Shown: positions 49,961-59,437 of the stretch, piece by piece
Layout: each line of letters opens with the position of its first letter
How positions within the stretch are numbered: position 1 is the first letter of the stretch
Source: an uncultured Prevotella sp.
Lineage (GTDB): Bacteria > Bacteroidota > Bacteroidia > Bacteroidales > Bacteroidaceae
Assembly (NCBI GenBank): GCA_934202525.1
Contig: CAKPYB010000017.1
Coordinates: 1-62,819 of the forward strand
Length of the DNA stretch: 62,819 nt
Direction: 5' to 3'
Notes under the pieces: model-generated
Told to the model about the DNA's origin: nothing
Databases searched by the model: none
The model's input: the letters and a program-made list of their open reading frames with translations, nothing else
Translations under genes and position numbers: made by a program

Positions 49961-51925
49961 TTATTTGTTGTATTCTGCAGTAACATCCTTCACTTTATAT
50001 TTCTTACCTTCTTTGGATGTTTCGATTTCGAAGTAAGCCGTACTGGTGAGACCGGTTATATCTACAGTCTGCGGCTTATCTGTGCCATTATTGAATATGA
50101 CATTCACCAACTCGTTTGCATTATCAATGCTGACTTCCTTGTAGTACCATGTCTTACCACCAATGGTCTTTGTTTCTGTCATCTTTTCACCAGGCCACTC
50201 AACAGATGCTGCTTTCTTCCATGTATAGCAGTATAATGGATTCCAGTTCACAGCATCGGCATTCACATAAACCATAAATTTATATGCCTTGAACTTCTCA
50301 ATCGTATATTGATGTGTGGCGATATTTCTAACTTCACCATTCACAAGCAATCCAACCTTCAAGGTACAAGTACCATTGATGCTGATTTCCTTACCACTTT
50401 CTACTGTTGTGCTCTTCGCAGTAGGGGTAGAGCCGTTCAAGGTATAAACCAATTTGGCTCCCTCTGTCTGGCTGACTGCAGTAAGTGTGGTCTTGAAACC
50501 TTCCTCGTATGAGCCGGAAGGCATGCTAGTCCAAGAGGTTTCTGCATCATTAGAGAGAAAATAGGCATAGTGATAACCGGAAAGAATCTTTGTATAGCCT
50601 GTTTCTCCTGCATATCCTGCTGCATCATTACCTACAGCCACAAGAAGTTTGTGCTTAGTACCAGTAACCTCGTTCACATAAAGAGTTTTCTTGCTCTGCT
50701 TGTTGTCATAATTGCTCATATTAGTGATGCCTGCATATTTGCGGGCTGCAATCATCTCCTTTATCTCAGACTTATAAGCATTCCAGTGTGGCTGGAAGAT
50801 ACATGGTGTGCCTGGCATGGCGAGCATATAGGCATTGGCTGCTATGGTATCTTTGCGCAGAGGGTCGTTCTGTGAATCTTTAGAGCGATACTGGGTATCA
50901 TGATTCTCCACGAAAGTGACAGCATAACGACGATAATTGGCATCGTGCATAAGATTGTCGTTACTGTTGAGCTTTGACCAGTCTGAAGATGTTGTCACCT
51001 TTCCGTTAGCCGCTCCGTTTACGGCATCGCGTACGTTATAACGGAACTGGAAGTCGAAGGCTGCGCTCTTCTTGTTGGTTCTTTTTATCCAACTTTCTAT
51101 TTTGTCGTTACCGTCCCAATATTCACCAACAGAGAATTCTACACCTGTGGCATCATTATAGTCGGCAACATGGCTACCATCGAAACCTTTCACCATATCA
51201 TAGCGGAAACCGGTGTAACCCAAATCATCCTTCAGATATTTCAGATACGCTTTGATCACCTTCTGCACATTTTCGCTCTTGTGGTCGATGTCACGGCAAC
51301 CTCCAAAGTCGGTTCCCTCATCATTGTTCTGGCTGAGGCTTACCCCGTCTGTGGCAGCCTGGGTTGCTGTAGTTCCGCCATCATCATTCTTGCAGATGTC
51401 TGTAGATTGCATCTGGTAGGTCACTCCCTTATATGTTTCAGCAGGGAATGTATACCAGCCCTCCGTATTGCGGTGGTTGACGACTACATCAGCAATAGCA
51501 CCTATACCAGCGGCTTTAAACTTAGTAATCAGACTTCTGAGCTCAGCCTCAGATCCGAAAGAAGAGTTCTGATTAAAATAGTAATATGGCATATAACCCA
51601 TCACCTGAGTGGTCTCCAAACATTTTCCGCTTTGTGGAAGCCAAACAAGGTCGATATAATTTTTCAGCTCATCAGCCTGCTTCTCTAAGACCTTCCATTG
51701 TGATTCATTATAAGAATCCCAAGAGAATCCTTGCAGCATAACGCCACTATAATCGCTAGCCCAGCCTTGCGAATTGAGACTTGGTTCAGGCTCAGGTTCA
51801 GGCTCAGGACTTGGGGTAGGCGCTGGCGTTGGCTCAGGATCTGGAAGATCAGGGTCATTGCTGCTAGAGCATGCTCCAAGTGTGAGTGCCATTGCGGCGA
51901 TGAGTGTAAGGTATATCTTCTTCAT
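49961..51925 (-). CDS. GH13 alpha-amylase lipoprotein (SusG-like)
   Basis: A 654-residue protein. The lipoprotein signal has lipobox LGAC (Cys19), then an (E/T)P-rich linker (about 27-50). The GH13 barrel has nucleophile Asp243 in GFRYDMVKG, acid/base Glu268 in VGEYWDG and Asp343 in VENHDTQ; all three are present. ADVVVNH is also intact. A C-terminal region with YTLNGSTPTAKS and a starch-binding-like module (about 560-650) follows. It should cut surface-bound starch as SusG does. It is divergent from the integrase-susCDEF unit. MKKIY at 51925 is preferred over Met at 51934. Confidence 0.9.
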   Translation of the reverse strand: MKKIYLTLIAAMALTLGACSSSNDPDLPDPEPTPAPTPSPEPEPEPEPSLNSQGWASDYSGVMLQGFSWDSYNESQWKVLEKQADELKNYIDLVWLPQSGKCLETTQVMGYMPYYYFNQNSSFGSEAELRSLITKFKAAGIGAIADVVVNHRNTEGWYTFPAETYKGVTYQMQSTDICKNDDGGTTATQAATDGVSLSQNNDEGTDFGGCRDIDHKSENVQKVIKAYLKYLKDDLGYTGFRYDMVKGFDGSHVADYNDATGVEFSVGEYWDGNDKIESWIKRTNKKSAAFDFQFRYNVRDAVNGAANGKVTTSSDWSKLNSNDNLMHDANYRRYAVTFVENHDTQYRSKDSQNDPLRKDTIAANAYMLAMPGTPCIFQPHWNAYKSEIKEMIAARKYAGITNMSNYDNKQSKKTLYVNEVTGTKHKLLVAVGNDAAGYAGETGYTKILSGYHYAYFLSNDAETSWTSMPSGSYEEGFKTTLTAVSQTEGAKLVYTLNGSTPTAKSTTVESGKEISINGTCTLKVGLLVNGEVRNIATHQYTIEKFKAYKFMVYVNADAVNWNPLYCYTWKKAASVEWPGEKMTETKTIGGKTWYYKEVSIDNANELVNVIFNNGTDKPQTVDITGLTSTAYFEIETSKEGKKYKVKDVTAEYNK

Positions 51926-51990
51926 AATTATCATTGTATTTTGCGATTACTTTTTTATGTTTAATTGCAAGTTGTATTCTTTTTCGTTGG

Positions 51991-52024
51991 CAAAGTTACG
52001 ATTTATTTCATTAGCTTGTTCAAA
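51991..52024 (-). promoter_or_regulatory. Promoter of the amylase gene
   Basis: On the minus strand: TAACTTTG (51991-51998), with TTTG at 52021-52024 at a slightly long spacing of 22 bp. Confidence 0.5.
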
Positions 52025-52033
52025 AATTGATGC

Positions 52034-52066
52034 AAATCAAGTGATTTTCTTGTGCAAACGTTTGCA
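52034..52066. promoter_or_regulatory. Two adjacent dyads, one LacI-family-operator-like
   Basis: TGCAAACGTTTGCA (52053-52066) is a perfect 14-bp palindrome of LacI/GalR operator type with a central CG. Just before it, AAATCA-AG-TGATTT (52034-52047) is a second dyad. They lie between the divergent amylase and integrase-sus promoters, about 75 and 98 bp upstream of each predicted start. Confidence 0.55.
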
Positions 52067-52085
52067 TTTACTAATAAAGTTGTTT

Positions 52086-52107
52086 CTTTAGGTACGTCTT
52101 TAGGTAC
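52086..52107 (+). repeat. Left 22-bp direct repeat flanking the integrase
   Basis: Contains two CTTTAGGTAC copies 12 bp apart. The 22-bp block recurs at 53382-53403 with two mismatches. Confidence 0.8.
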
Positions 52108-52145
52108 TTTAACTTGAAAGACTTGATGAAGATATATTTTGCTTA

Positions 52146-52153
52146 TAATTTTG
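52146..52153 (+). promoter_or_regulatory. -7 element upstream of the integrase-sus operon
   Basis: TAATTTTG, 23 bp before ATG 52176. No clear -33 element; an activator could be needed. Confidence 0.4.
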
Positions 52154-52175
52154 CACAGATGAAACAGTAAAGATT

Positions 52176-53387
52176 ATGGCGAAAAAGAGAACTAAAACAA
52201 AAGCAAAGGAACCCATCAAGATTTGGGTGAAACCTTTGAAGAATGGCAACAAGGCAATCTATCTGCGTACTTACCAAGCAGGAAGCAAGGGTAGAGGCTA
52301 TACCTACGAGCGGTTGAAGGGATTGTTGCTGGTAGATGACAAAAGAGGAAGCGACAAGGAGGCTAAGGCAAAGAATGAAGCTACTTTGCGCACCGCTATG
52401 CTCATCCGATGTGAGCGAATCAGGGAGTGGAGTATGAGCCACGGTAACTATCAGCGAGAGATGGTGACCAAGGATATGCTCTTAAAAGACTGGATGCTGC
52501 TATATGCTGATCAAAAAAGACAGCAGGGGCAGAGCGGCAGTCATGCTGTCAACATCCAGCATGCCCTCCTACATTTGATAAGATACAAGGGTGAGAATAT
52601 TCGCATGGCACAACTGGACAAGGTGTATTGCGAAGGCTTGGTACAGTATCTGGCTCATGCCAAGACCATTGGTACGGATGTGCCCAAGCGGGGCGAACAT
52701 CATGAGAAAGACTTGGCGAAGGGTACGGCACGCCTCTATTACAATACGTTTGTTACTGCATTGAATGAGGCGGTGAGAGAAGGTATCATACCTGAGAATC
52801 CCACCAAACTACTGAAGAAAGAAGAGAAAAAGCTGATTGGTCAGGGAGAGAGCCGACGCTGCTATCTCAGCATCGAGGAAATCAGATTGTTGATGGCTAC
52901 TCCTTGCAAGGATGAAACCGTGAAGCAAGCTTTCCTCTTCGCTTGTTTCTGTGGTTTGCGCATCAGTGATGTCAGGACATTGCGATGGGCAGATATCGGA
53001 AAAGGTACGGAGGGATACTATATTAGCAAGTTGATGGTGAAGACCCGTCATGTGGTAACGGTACCCTTGTCGGAGAATGCTTTGTCGTGGATGCCAGCAA
53101 GAGGACAGGCAAGGGCTGATGACAAGGTATTTGAGCTGCCATCGTTCTTCTCGGTCAACTATCGATTGAAGCAATGGGCTAGGGAGGCAGGCATTGACAA
53201 ACCAGTTACTTTTCATGTATCTCGTCATACCTTTGCCACCACCTTGCTCACGATGGGAGTGGACCTCTATACCACCAGCAAACTGTTGGGACATCAAAAC
53301 ATCATAACCACGCAAGTATATGCCGAGATAGTGAACAGAAAGAAGGTTGAGGCGGTGAACCTTTTGGACCAAATCAAGCCTCTTTAG
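52176..53387 (+). CDS. Tyrosine recombinase/integrase within the sus locus
   Basis: A 403-residue site-specific recombinase. It has a basic N-terminal arm domain, a SAM-like core-binding domain (about 100-205) and a complete catalytic domain: Arg262 in FCGLRISDVRTL, His347-x2-Arg350 in FHVSRHTF, His373 in LLGHQNI and Tyr382 in TQVYAEI. It is flanked by near-identical 22-bp direct repeats; the right copy begins at its own stop codon. susC starts 73 bp later with no visible promoter or terminator between. No other mobile-element genes are present. It may be a relic of an integrated element or a recombinase adopted by the locus. Confidence 0.9.
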   Translation: MAKKRTKTKAKEPIKIWVKPLKNGNKAIYLRTYQAGSKGRGYTYERLKGLLLVDDKRGSDKEAKAKNEATLRTAMLIRCERIREWSMSHGNYQREMVTKDMLLKDWMLLYADQKRQQGQSGSHAVNIQHALLHLIRYKGENIRMAQLDKVYCEGLVQYLAHAKTIGTDVPKRGEHHEKDLAKGTARLYYNTFVTALNEAVREGIIPENPTKLLKKEEKKLIGQGESRRCYLSIEEIRLLMATPCKDETVKQAFLFACFCGLRISDVRTLRWADIGKGTEGYYISKLMVKTRHVVTVPLSENALSWMPARGQARADDKVFELPSFFSVNYRLKQWAREAGIDKPVTFHVSRHTFATTLLTMGVDLYTTSKLLGHQNIITTQVYAEIVNRKKVEAVNLLDQIKPL

Positions 53388-53403
53388 GTACGCTTTTAGG
53401 TAC
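53382..53403 (+). repeat. Right 22-bp direct repeat, overlapping the integrase stop codon
   Basis: CTTTAGGTAC copy, GC, then TTTTAGGTAC. It matches 52086-52107 at 20 of 22 positions. The integrase TAG stop (53385-53387) is inside it. Confidence 0.8.
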
Positions 53404-53460
53404 ATGATGCTTTCAGAAACTTGAAGGAGAGGGCAAGTTGCAAACTTAAAAATCAAGCAA

Positions 53461-56400
53461 ATGATGAAGCAGGTAAAAATTAAATTGCCTCTCAGAGCAT
53501 TGACCCTTGCAAGCGGTCTGCTTCTGACGGTGAGTTCCTTTGCGCAGACAAATGCGATTAAGGGACACGTGAAGGATGCTTCCGGTGAGCCTGTCATGGG
53601 TGCTACCATTACAGTGAACGGTAAGGCTGTAGGTATTACCGACATGGATGGTAACTTCTCAGTAGACGCAGCGCCAGGTGCAAACCTTACTTTCACTTAT
53701 CTGGGTATGACACCACAGACAGTGAAGGCATCTAGTAACATGAACATTACGTTGAAAGATGACTCTAAGTCTTTGAACGAAGTCGTAGTCATCGGTTATG
53801 GTGCCGTTAAGAAGTCAGACCTTACAGGTTCTGTAACAGCTTTGACACCAGACTCTAAAAACAAAGGTCTTGTAGTTAATGCACAGGACATGATTTCTGG
53901 TAAAATTGCCGGTGTCAATGTGACTAGCAACTCTGGTGAGCCAGGCGTTGGTACCCAGATCCGTATTCGTGGTGGTTCGTCTTTGAACGCATCCAACGAA
54001 CCATTGATCGTAATCGATGGTGTTCCTATGGATAATAATAAGGTAGGTAACACAGGTTCAAACATCCTCTCAACTATCAACCCTCAGGATATTGAATCTT
54101 TCAATGTTTTGAAGGATGCTTCTGCGACAGCTATCTATGGTTCTCGTGGTTCTAATGGTGTAATCATCATCACAACCAAGAAGGGAAGCAAGGGACAGAA
54201 GCCACAGGTAAGCTACTCTGGTTCCGTATCAATCTCTGAGAAGAAAAAAACATACGATATGATGGATGGCGATGAGTATCGCGCCTTTATCAAATCTAAC
54301 TTTGCGGAGGACGATGATGCTGTCAAGGCTTTGGGTACAGCCAATACAGATTGGCAAGACCTGATTTATCGCACTGCTGTCAGCCACGACCATAACATTA
54401 GTGTAGCGGGTTCAGCAGGTAAGTCCCTTCCATATCGTGTTTCTGTAGGTTACACAGGTCAAGAGGGTATTCTTAAGAACTCAGATTACAAGCGTTATAC
54501 AGCAGCCATCAACCTCAATCCATCTTTGTTGGACAACCACTTGACACTCAATCTCAATGCCAAGGGTATGCACTCCAAAGCAAAGAAGGCAGATACAGGT
54601 GCCATTGGTGCAGCCATCACTTTTGACCCTACGCAAAGTCCATACGACTTTACTTCTGAGAGAGACTTAGCTATGCTTGGCAGTGGTAAGCAGCAGACGC
54701 TTAATAACTTCGGTGGCTATTTCAACTGGCTTACATCTGCCAGTGGTTATAATGATTCACAGTGGCCATATACAAGATTCAAGGATGCTACCAGCAACCC
54801 ATTGGCACTTCTTGAACTCGGTGGTAACGTAGAGAAGGTGAACTCTTTCATCGGTAGCGCAGACATCGACTATAAGGTACATGGATTTGAGGATTTGCGT
54901 CTCCATATGACATTGGGTGCAGAGGTTGCTAAGGGTACTGTAACAGAAAATCAACCTACTTCATATCCTTCTACCATCTATTATGGTGGCATCACGGATA
55001 ATTCCAACTTGAAGCGCAATCTCTTGTTGAGTGCATACGCTCAGTATTACAAGGACTTCAATAAGATTCACCACTTCGACATCATGGGTGGTTATGAGTA
55101 TCAGCACTTCTTCTTCCGTTACAACAACAGTTGGAAGCAGTACTATCCTTCTACCAGTCCTAATGCAGGAGAAATCTTCAAGGATACTCCAGACTATGAT
55201 AAGTACGAGAACTTCCTCGTATCATTCTTCGGTCGTGCCAACTATACATTGATGAATCGTTACTATCTCACAGTGACGGTACGTGATGATGGTTCTTCAC
55301 GTTTTGCTGATCACTGGGGCTTGTTCCCTTCATACGCATTTGCTTGGCGTGTCAATGAGGAAGGATTCCTCAAGAATGTAAAATGGTTGAGCAACTTGAA
55401 GCTTCGTCTCGGTTATGGTAAGACTGGTCAGCAGGAAGGTATCAGCAACTATATCTGGTTCAAGCAGTACAAGAAGGGTCAAAACTTCGGTAAATACCCA
55501 GTCATAGGTGATGGTAGCATCTATACTCCTCTTTACTACAATGATAAGTTGAAGTGGGAGACCACAGAAACTTACAACGCAGGTCTTGACTTTGGCTTCC
55601 TCGACAATCGCCTCAATGGTACGATTGATGTGTATAAGCGTAAGACTAAGGACTTGATTAACGATGCTCCTGTAGCAGCACTTGCAGGTTCTGCCGATAA
55701 AGGTTTGCAGAATATTGGTTCCTTGGAGAACAAGGGTGTTGAGATCGCCTTGAATTGGGTTCCTGTAAGCACAAAGGACTGGTATTGGACGATGAGCTAT
55801 AACTTCACCTATAATGACAACAAGATTACAGACTTGAATGGCGTAAGCGACAATGGCGACCCAGTTCTTGTTGGTGAAAACATTGACCAGAGCAATAAGG
55901 TATTGGCTTACCAGACAGGTTATGCAGCCAATTCGTTCTATGTATTTCAGCAGTTGTATGACAAGGATGGAAAGCCAGTAGAGGGTGCAGTCGTAGATAG
56001 AAATGGCGATGGTAAAATTACAGATTCCGACCGTTATCTCTACAAGAGCGTGATGGCTCCTGTTACGATGGGTTTCTCAACAAGAGTAGAGTACAAACAC
56101 TTCGACTTAGGATTCTCACTCCGTGCTAGCATTGGCAACTATGTATATAATCAGTTTGAGCAGGCACAGCGTCTGAAGACAACAGGTTCACTTTGGTGTC
56201 AGGGCTCTTTCCTTGTCAATCGCTATGTCAAGTCTTTGGGTTGGATGTCTGACGCCAATAGTTCTAAACTCAGTGACTACTTCGTGCAGAATGCTTCATT
56301 CTTGAAGATGGACAATATCACCTTGGGTTATTCATTCAACAACTTGTTTAAGGCAGGTTCTTGGAAGGGAATCTCTGGCCGTGTATATGGTTCTGTCAGC

Positions 56401-56517
56401 AACGTATTCACAATTACCAAGTATGATGGTCTTGACCCAGAGGTTGTAAGTGGTATTGATAACAATGTCTATCCACGTCCAATCACCTTCCTTCTTGGTG
56501 TGAACTTGAATTTCTAA
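53461..56517 (+). CDS. susC: SusC-type TonB-dependent outer-membrane transporter
   Basis: A 1018-residue protein, close to B. thetaiotaomicron SusC. The signal peptide ends near SSFAQ. A carboxypeptidase-D regulatory-like domain (about 27-105, GHVKDASGEPVMGATITV) and a plug domain with SLNEVVVIGYGAVKKSDLTGSVT and GGSSLNASNEPLIVIDGVPM follow, then a 22-strand barrel to the terminal LGVNLNF. It imports starch oligosaccharides with SusD as lid. It is followed by susD after 21 bp. The next upstream gene is the integrase, with which it is probably co-transcribed. Confidence 0.95.
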   Translation: MMKQVKIKLPLRALTLASGLLLTVSSFAQTNAIKGHVKDASGEPVMGATITVNGKAVGITDMDGNFSVDAAPGANLTFTYLGMTPQTVKASSNMNITLKDDSKSLNEVVVIGYGAVKKSDLTGSVTALTPDSKNKGLVVNAQDMISGKIAGVNVTSNSGEPGVGTQIRIRGGSSLNASNEPLIVIDGVPMDNNKVGNTGSNILSTINPQDIESFNVLKDASATAIYGSRGSNGVIIITTKKGSKGQKPQVSYSGSVSISEKKKTYDMMDGDEYRAFIKSNFAEDDDAVKALGTANTDWQDLIYRTAVSHDHNISVAGSAGKSLPYRVSVGYTGQEGILKNSDYKRYTAAINLNPSLLDNHLTLNLNAKGMHSKAKKADTGAIGAAITFDPTQSPYDFTSERDLAMLGSGKQQTLNNFGGYFNWLTSASGYNDSQWPYTRFKDATSNPLALLELGGNVEKVNSFIGSADIDYKVHGFEDLRLHMTLGAEVAKGTVTENQPTSYPSTIYYGGITDNSNLKRNLLLSAYAQYYKDFNKIHHFDIMGGYEYQHFFFRYNNSWKQYYPSTSPNAGEIFKDTPDYDKYENFLVSFFGRANYTLMNRYYLTVTVRDDGSSRFADHWGLFPSYAFAWRVNEEGFLKNVKWLSNLKLRLGYGKTGQQEGISNYIWFKQYKKGQNFGKYPVIGDGSIYTPLYYNDKLKWETTETYNAGLDFGFLDNRLNGTIDVYKRKTKDLINDAPVAALAGSADKGLQNIGSLENKGVEIALNWVPVSTKDWYWTMSYNFTYNDNKITDLNGVSDNGDPVLVGENIDQSNKVLAYQTGYAANSFYVFQQLYDKDGKPVEGAVVDRNGDGKITDSDRYLYKSVMAPVTMGFSTRVEYKHFDLGFSLRASIGNYVYNQFEQAQRLKTTGSLWCQGSFLVNRYVKSLGWMSDANSSKLSDYFVQNASFLKMDNITLGYSFNNLFKAGSWKGISGRVYGSVSNVFTITKYDGLDPEVVSGIDNNVYPRPITFLLGVNLNF

Positions 56518-56538
56518 ACAATTTAAAGAATTACGACA

Positions 56539-58179
56539 ATGAAAAAATATATAAAGACTGTTTTTGCACCTGCTGTTGCCCTCATGTTGGGAATGGCTTC
56601 AACATCGTGCGTAAACGACCTCGACAAAGAGCCAATCAGTCCAAAGATTGACCTAGAGGTTAACAATGACGGACTTTTGAACAAATGCTATGCCAACTTC
56701 GGTATTAACGGAAATGGTAGTGGTAGCAATAGTGATGACGATTGCGATGTAAAGGGATTCTCCGACAATGGTATGACAGGTTTGGTACGTGCCATGTGGT
56801 GTCTCAACGAGTTGCCAACAGATGAGGCTACTTGTAACTGGGGTGATGGTTTGCAAGAGTTGAACTCTGCCAAATTCGATCCTTCACATCCTTGGATGAA
56901 ATTGTACTTCACTCGTTTGACTTTGGGTATCACATTCTGTAACCAATATCTTGAGGTAGCAGGTGGCGAGGATGCAACAAAGACAGCAGAGTGCCGTTTC
57001 CTTCGTGCCATGCAATATTATCTCTTGATGGATGCGTACGGAAATGTACCATTCTCTGAGTCTATGGGTAAGCCTGAGCAGAAGTCACGCAAGGACATGT
57101 ATGAATGGCTTGTCAATGAGTTGACTGAGATAGAGCCAAACCTCTCCGAGCCAAGAGTGAAGACTGGTAGTGACGCTGATTATGGCCGTGTTGATAAGGC
57201 TGCTTGTTGGTTGTTGCTCTCAAGGCTTTATCTCAATGCTGAAGTTTATACAGGTACTGCTGAGTGGGCAAAGGCCAAAGAATATGCCAAGAAGGTAATG
57301 GATTCTCCATACGACATCAATACCGATGGTACAGCAGATGGCAAGTGGAGTGCATACCAGATGGTGTTCATGGGTGATAACGACAAGAGTTCTGCTTCTA
57401 AGGAGTTGATTTTCCCTATTGTCAACATCTCAGGAAAGACAGCAAGCTATGGTAACTCTCTCTTCCTTATTGCAGGTACATTTACTCCAACTTATAACGT
57501 TAATCCAGATGACCCTGCTGGTTCTAATGGCGTAGTGGGTCAGCAATGGCAAGGTTTGCATCCACGTACTGCTCTGTTGAAGAAATTCTTCCCTAACTCA
57601 GTAGCACCTGAGGTTCCTTCTTATGAGATGACCAATAAGGCTAAAGATGACCGTGCTATCTTCTGGGGTAAGGACAGACCATACGAAATTGATAATATTA
57701 CTCAGGACAAGTATGGTTATGGTGTATGCAAGTTTATCAACTACAACAGTGATGGCTCTAGTCATGTCGATCCTTCTTTTGCAGATATGGATTGGCCTTT
57801 CATGCGTGCAGCTGAGGCTTACCTCAACTTTGCCGAGGCAGACGCTCGCTTGAACGGTGGCAACACTACTACAGATGGTACAAAGATATTGAATACACTT
57901 CGTGATCGTGCTCATGCCACAACTCGTCCAGAGTCTTCAAGCTATTCTCTCAACGAAATCTGTGATGAATGGGCTCGTGAGTTCTACTTCGAGGGTATCC
58001 GCCGTACTACATTGATACGTTTCAATCTCTTCGGTGGTAACACTGGTTATAACTGGGATTGGAAAGGTGGCGAGAAAGCTGGTACTAACATCGAGTCATA
58101 CAAGAATGTTTTTCCTATTCCTTTGACTCAGATTCAGAGTAACAGCAACTTGCATCAGAATCCTGGCTACCCAGGCTAA
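56539..58179 (+). CDS. susD: SusD-type starch-binding surface lipoprotein
   Basis: A 546-residue protein with lipobox STSC (Cys at about 24). An N-terminal TPR-like helical region and the RagB/SusD fold follow, with RFLRAMQYYLLMDAYGNVPFSE and the C-terminal EWAREFYFEGIRRTTLIRFNLF typical of the family. It matches SusD of the starch system in length and partners. It binds starch at the surface and caps SusC. Confidence 0.94.
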   Translation: MKKYIKTVFAPAVALMLGMASTSCVNDLDKEPISPKIDLEVNNDGLLNKCYANFGINGNGSGSNSDDDCDVKGFSDNGMTGLVRAMWCLNELPTDEATCNWGDGLQELNSAKFDPSHPWMKLYFTRLTLGITFCNQYLEVAGGEDATKTAECRFLRAMQYYLLMDAYGNVPFSESMGKPEQKSRKDMYEWLVNELTEIEPNLSEPRVKTGSDADYGRVDKAACWLLLSRLYLNAEVYTGTAEWAKAKEYAKKVMDSPYDINTDGTADGKWSAYQMVFMGDNDKSSASKELIFPIVNISGKTASYGNSLFLIAGTFTPTYNVNPDDPAGSNGVVGQQWQGLHPRTALLKKFFPNSVAPEVPSYEMTNKAKDDRAIFWGKDRPYEIDNITQDKYGYGVCKFINYNSDGSSHVDPSFADMDWPFMRAAEAYLNFAEADARLNGGNTTTDGTKILNTLRDRAHATTRPESSSYSLNEICDEWAREFYFEGIRRTTLIRFNLFGGNTGYNWDWKGGEKAGTNIESYKNVFPIPLTQIQSNSNLHQNPGYPG

Positions 58180-58206
58180 ACATTTATTCATGTAAAAATA
58201 TAAGAT

Positions 58207-59367
58207 ATGAAAAAGGTATTAAAATCAGCTTTACTGCTGATGATGGGATTGGTAATGTTCGCTGCTTGTTCCGACGATCGTGACGACAATCCAACCATCA
58301 CCACTCCAACGGAGTTTATACTCAATACTCCAGCTATTGCAAGCAATAATATCGACCTTGCGCACTCTAGCACTTTGCAGCTCACTTGTTCTCAGCCAAA
58401 CTATGGCTTCCCTGCTGCAACCAAGTACAATGTTCAAATATCTTTGAAAGAGGATATGAGTGATTGCGCTACCATCGATCAAAACTTCTATTCTGCAAAG
58501 GCAGATGTGGATGCTTCACTTTTGGCAGCTACGCTCACAAACCTAGAGTTGAATGCTGGTAAGACAGAGGCAGATTTCCCAATGGATATTCCTGTTTATG
58601 TTCGTATGCGTGCCGTGATGACCACTGAAACTGGTGATGAGATAGAAGGCACAGACATTCTTTCTAATGTTGTTACATTGAGTAATGTTCACTTGCTCTA
58701 CGCTTTGGCTCCAGTGACAGTACCAGCTCACCTCTACGTAGTAGGTAATTTCTGCGGATGGGATTGGGGCAATAGCTTCGAGTTTATCCCTGTCTATGAC
58801 CATCCAGAGATGTACTGGCGCATGGTTTGGATTGATGAATCAGGTGTGAAGATTAATACAGACAAGGCTTGGGATGGTAACGAAAAGGGATATGCTGATA
58901 TTACTGTTGATGGCGAATTGAAGGATAAGATTTCATCAAATGAAGGAAACATCAGTTCTACTACTCCAGGATGGTATCTGATGATTGTCACAGCAACTGT
59001 TGAAGGTCGTGACATCAAGTACAATGTTCAGTTCAACGAGCCAAACGTTTGGTTGACGGGTATTTGTATCGGTGACCCTGATTTTGGTGAATTAAACGAG
59101 GCTGGTAAGTTTGAGGTTCCTACTACTCAGGATGGCGACTTTGTATCTCCAGCAATTACGGATGCTTGCCCTGGTGGTGATGATGGCGATGGCGTGCGTG
59201 TTTACGTCAAGATTCCTGGTAACGATTGGTGGCACTCTGAGTTCTTATTGGAAGGTGACAAAATTTCTTACCGTGGTGCTGGTGGTGACCAAAAACCTCG
59301 TCTCGCTTGCGCCGTAGGTCAGAAGATGTACTTGAACTTCTCTACAGGCAAGGGTAGCTTGAAATAA
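58207..59367 (+). CDS. susE: SusE-type starch-binding lipoprotein
   Basis: A 386-residue lipoprotein with lipobox FAAC (Cys about 21), the length of SusE. An N-terminal Ig-like SusE domain (NPTITTPTEFILNTPAIASNNIDLAHSSTLQLTCSQPNYGFP) is followed by starch-binding modules with the LYVVGNFCGWDWGNSFEFIPVYD block. It has no catalytic role and helps hold starch at the surface. It is in an operon 27 bp after susD. Confidence 0.88.
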   Translation: MKKVLKSALLLMMGLVMFAACSDDRDDNPTITTPTEFILNTPAIASNNIDLAHSSTLQLTCSQPNYGFPAATKYNVQISLKEDMSDCATIDQNFYSAKADVDASLLAATLTNLELNAGKTEADFPMDIPVYVRMRAVMTTETGDEIEGTDILSNVVTLSNVHLLYALAPVTVPAHLYVVGNFCGWDWGNSFEFIPVYDHPEMYWRMVWIDESGVKINTDKAWDGNEKGYADITVDGELKDKISSNEGNISSTTPGWYLMIVTATVEGRDIKYNVQFNEPNVWLTGICIGDPDFGELNEAGKFEVPTTQDGDFVSPAITDACPGGDDGDGVRVYVKIPGNDWWHSEFLLEGDKISYRGAGGDQKPRLACAVGQKMYLNFSTGKGSLK

Positions 59368-59437
59368 TATCAGAGAGTTGGTGGTGTGAAAACCACCAAC
59401 TTCCCTACAAACTTTATTCACTTAAGTAATAAACAAA

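Noticed and set aside
52086..53403. A complete integrative element
   Set aside because: Only the integrase lies between the repeats; there are no excisionase, mobilisation, replication or cargo genes.
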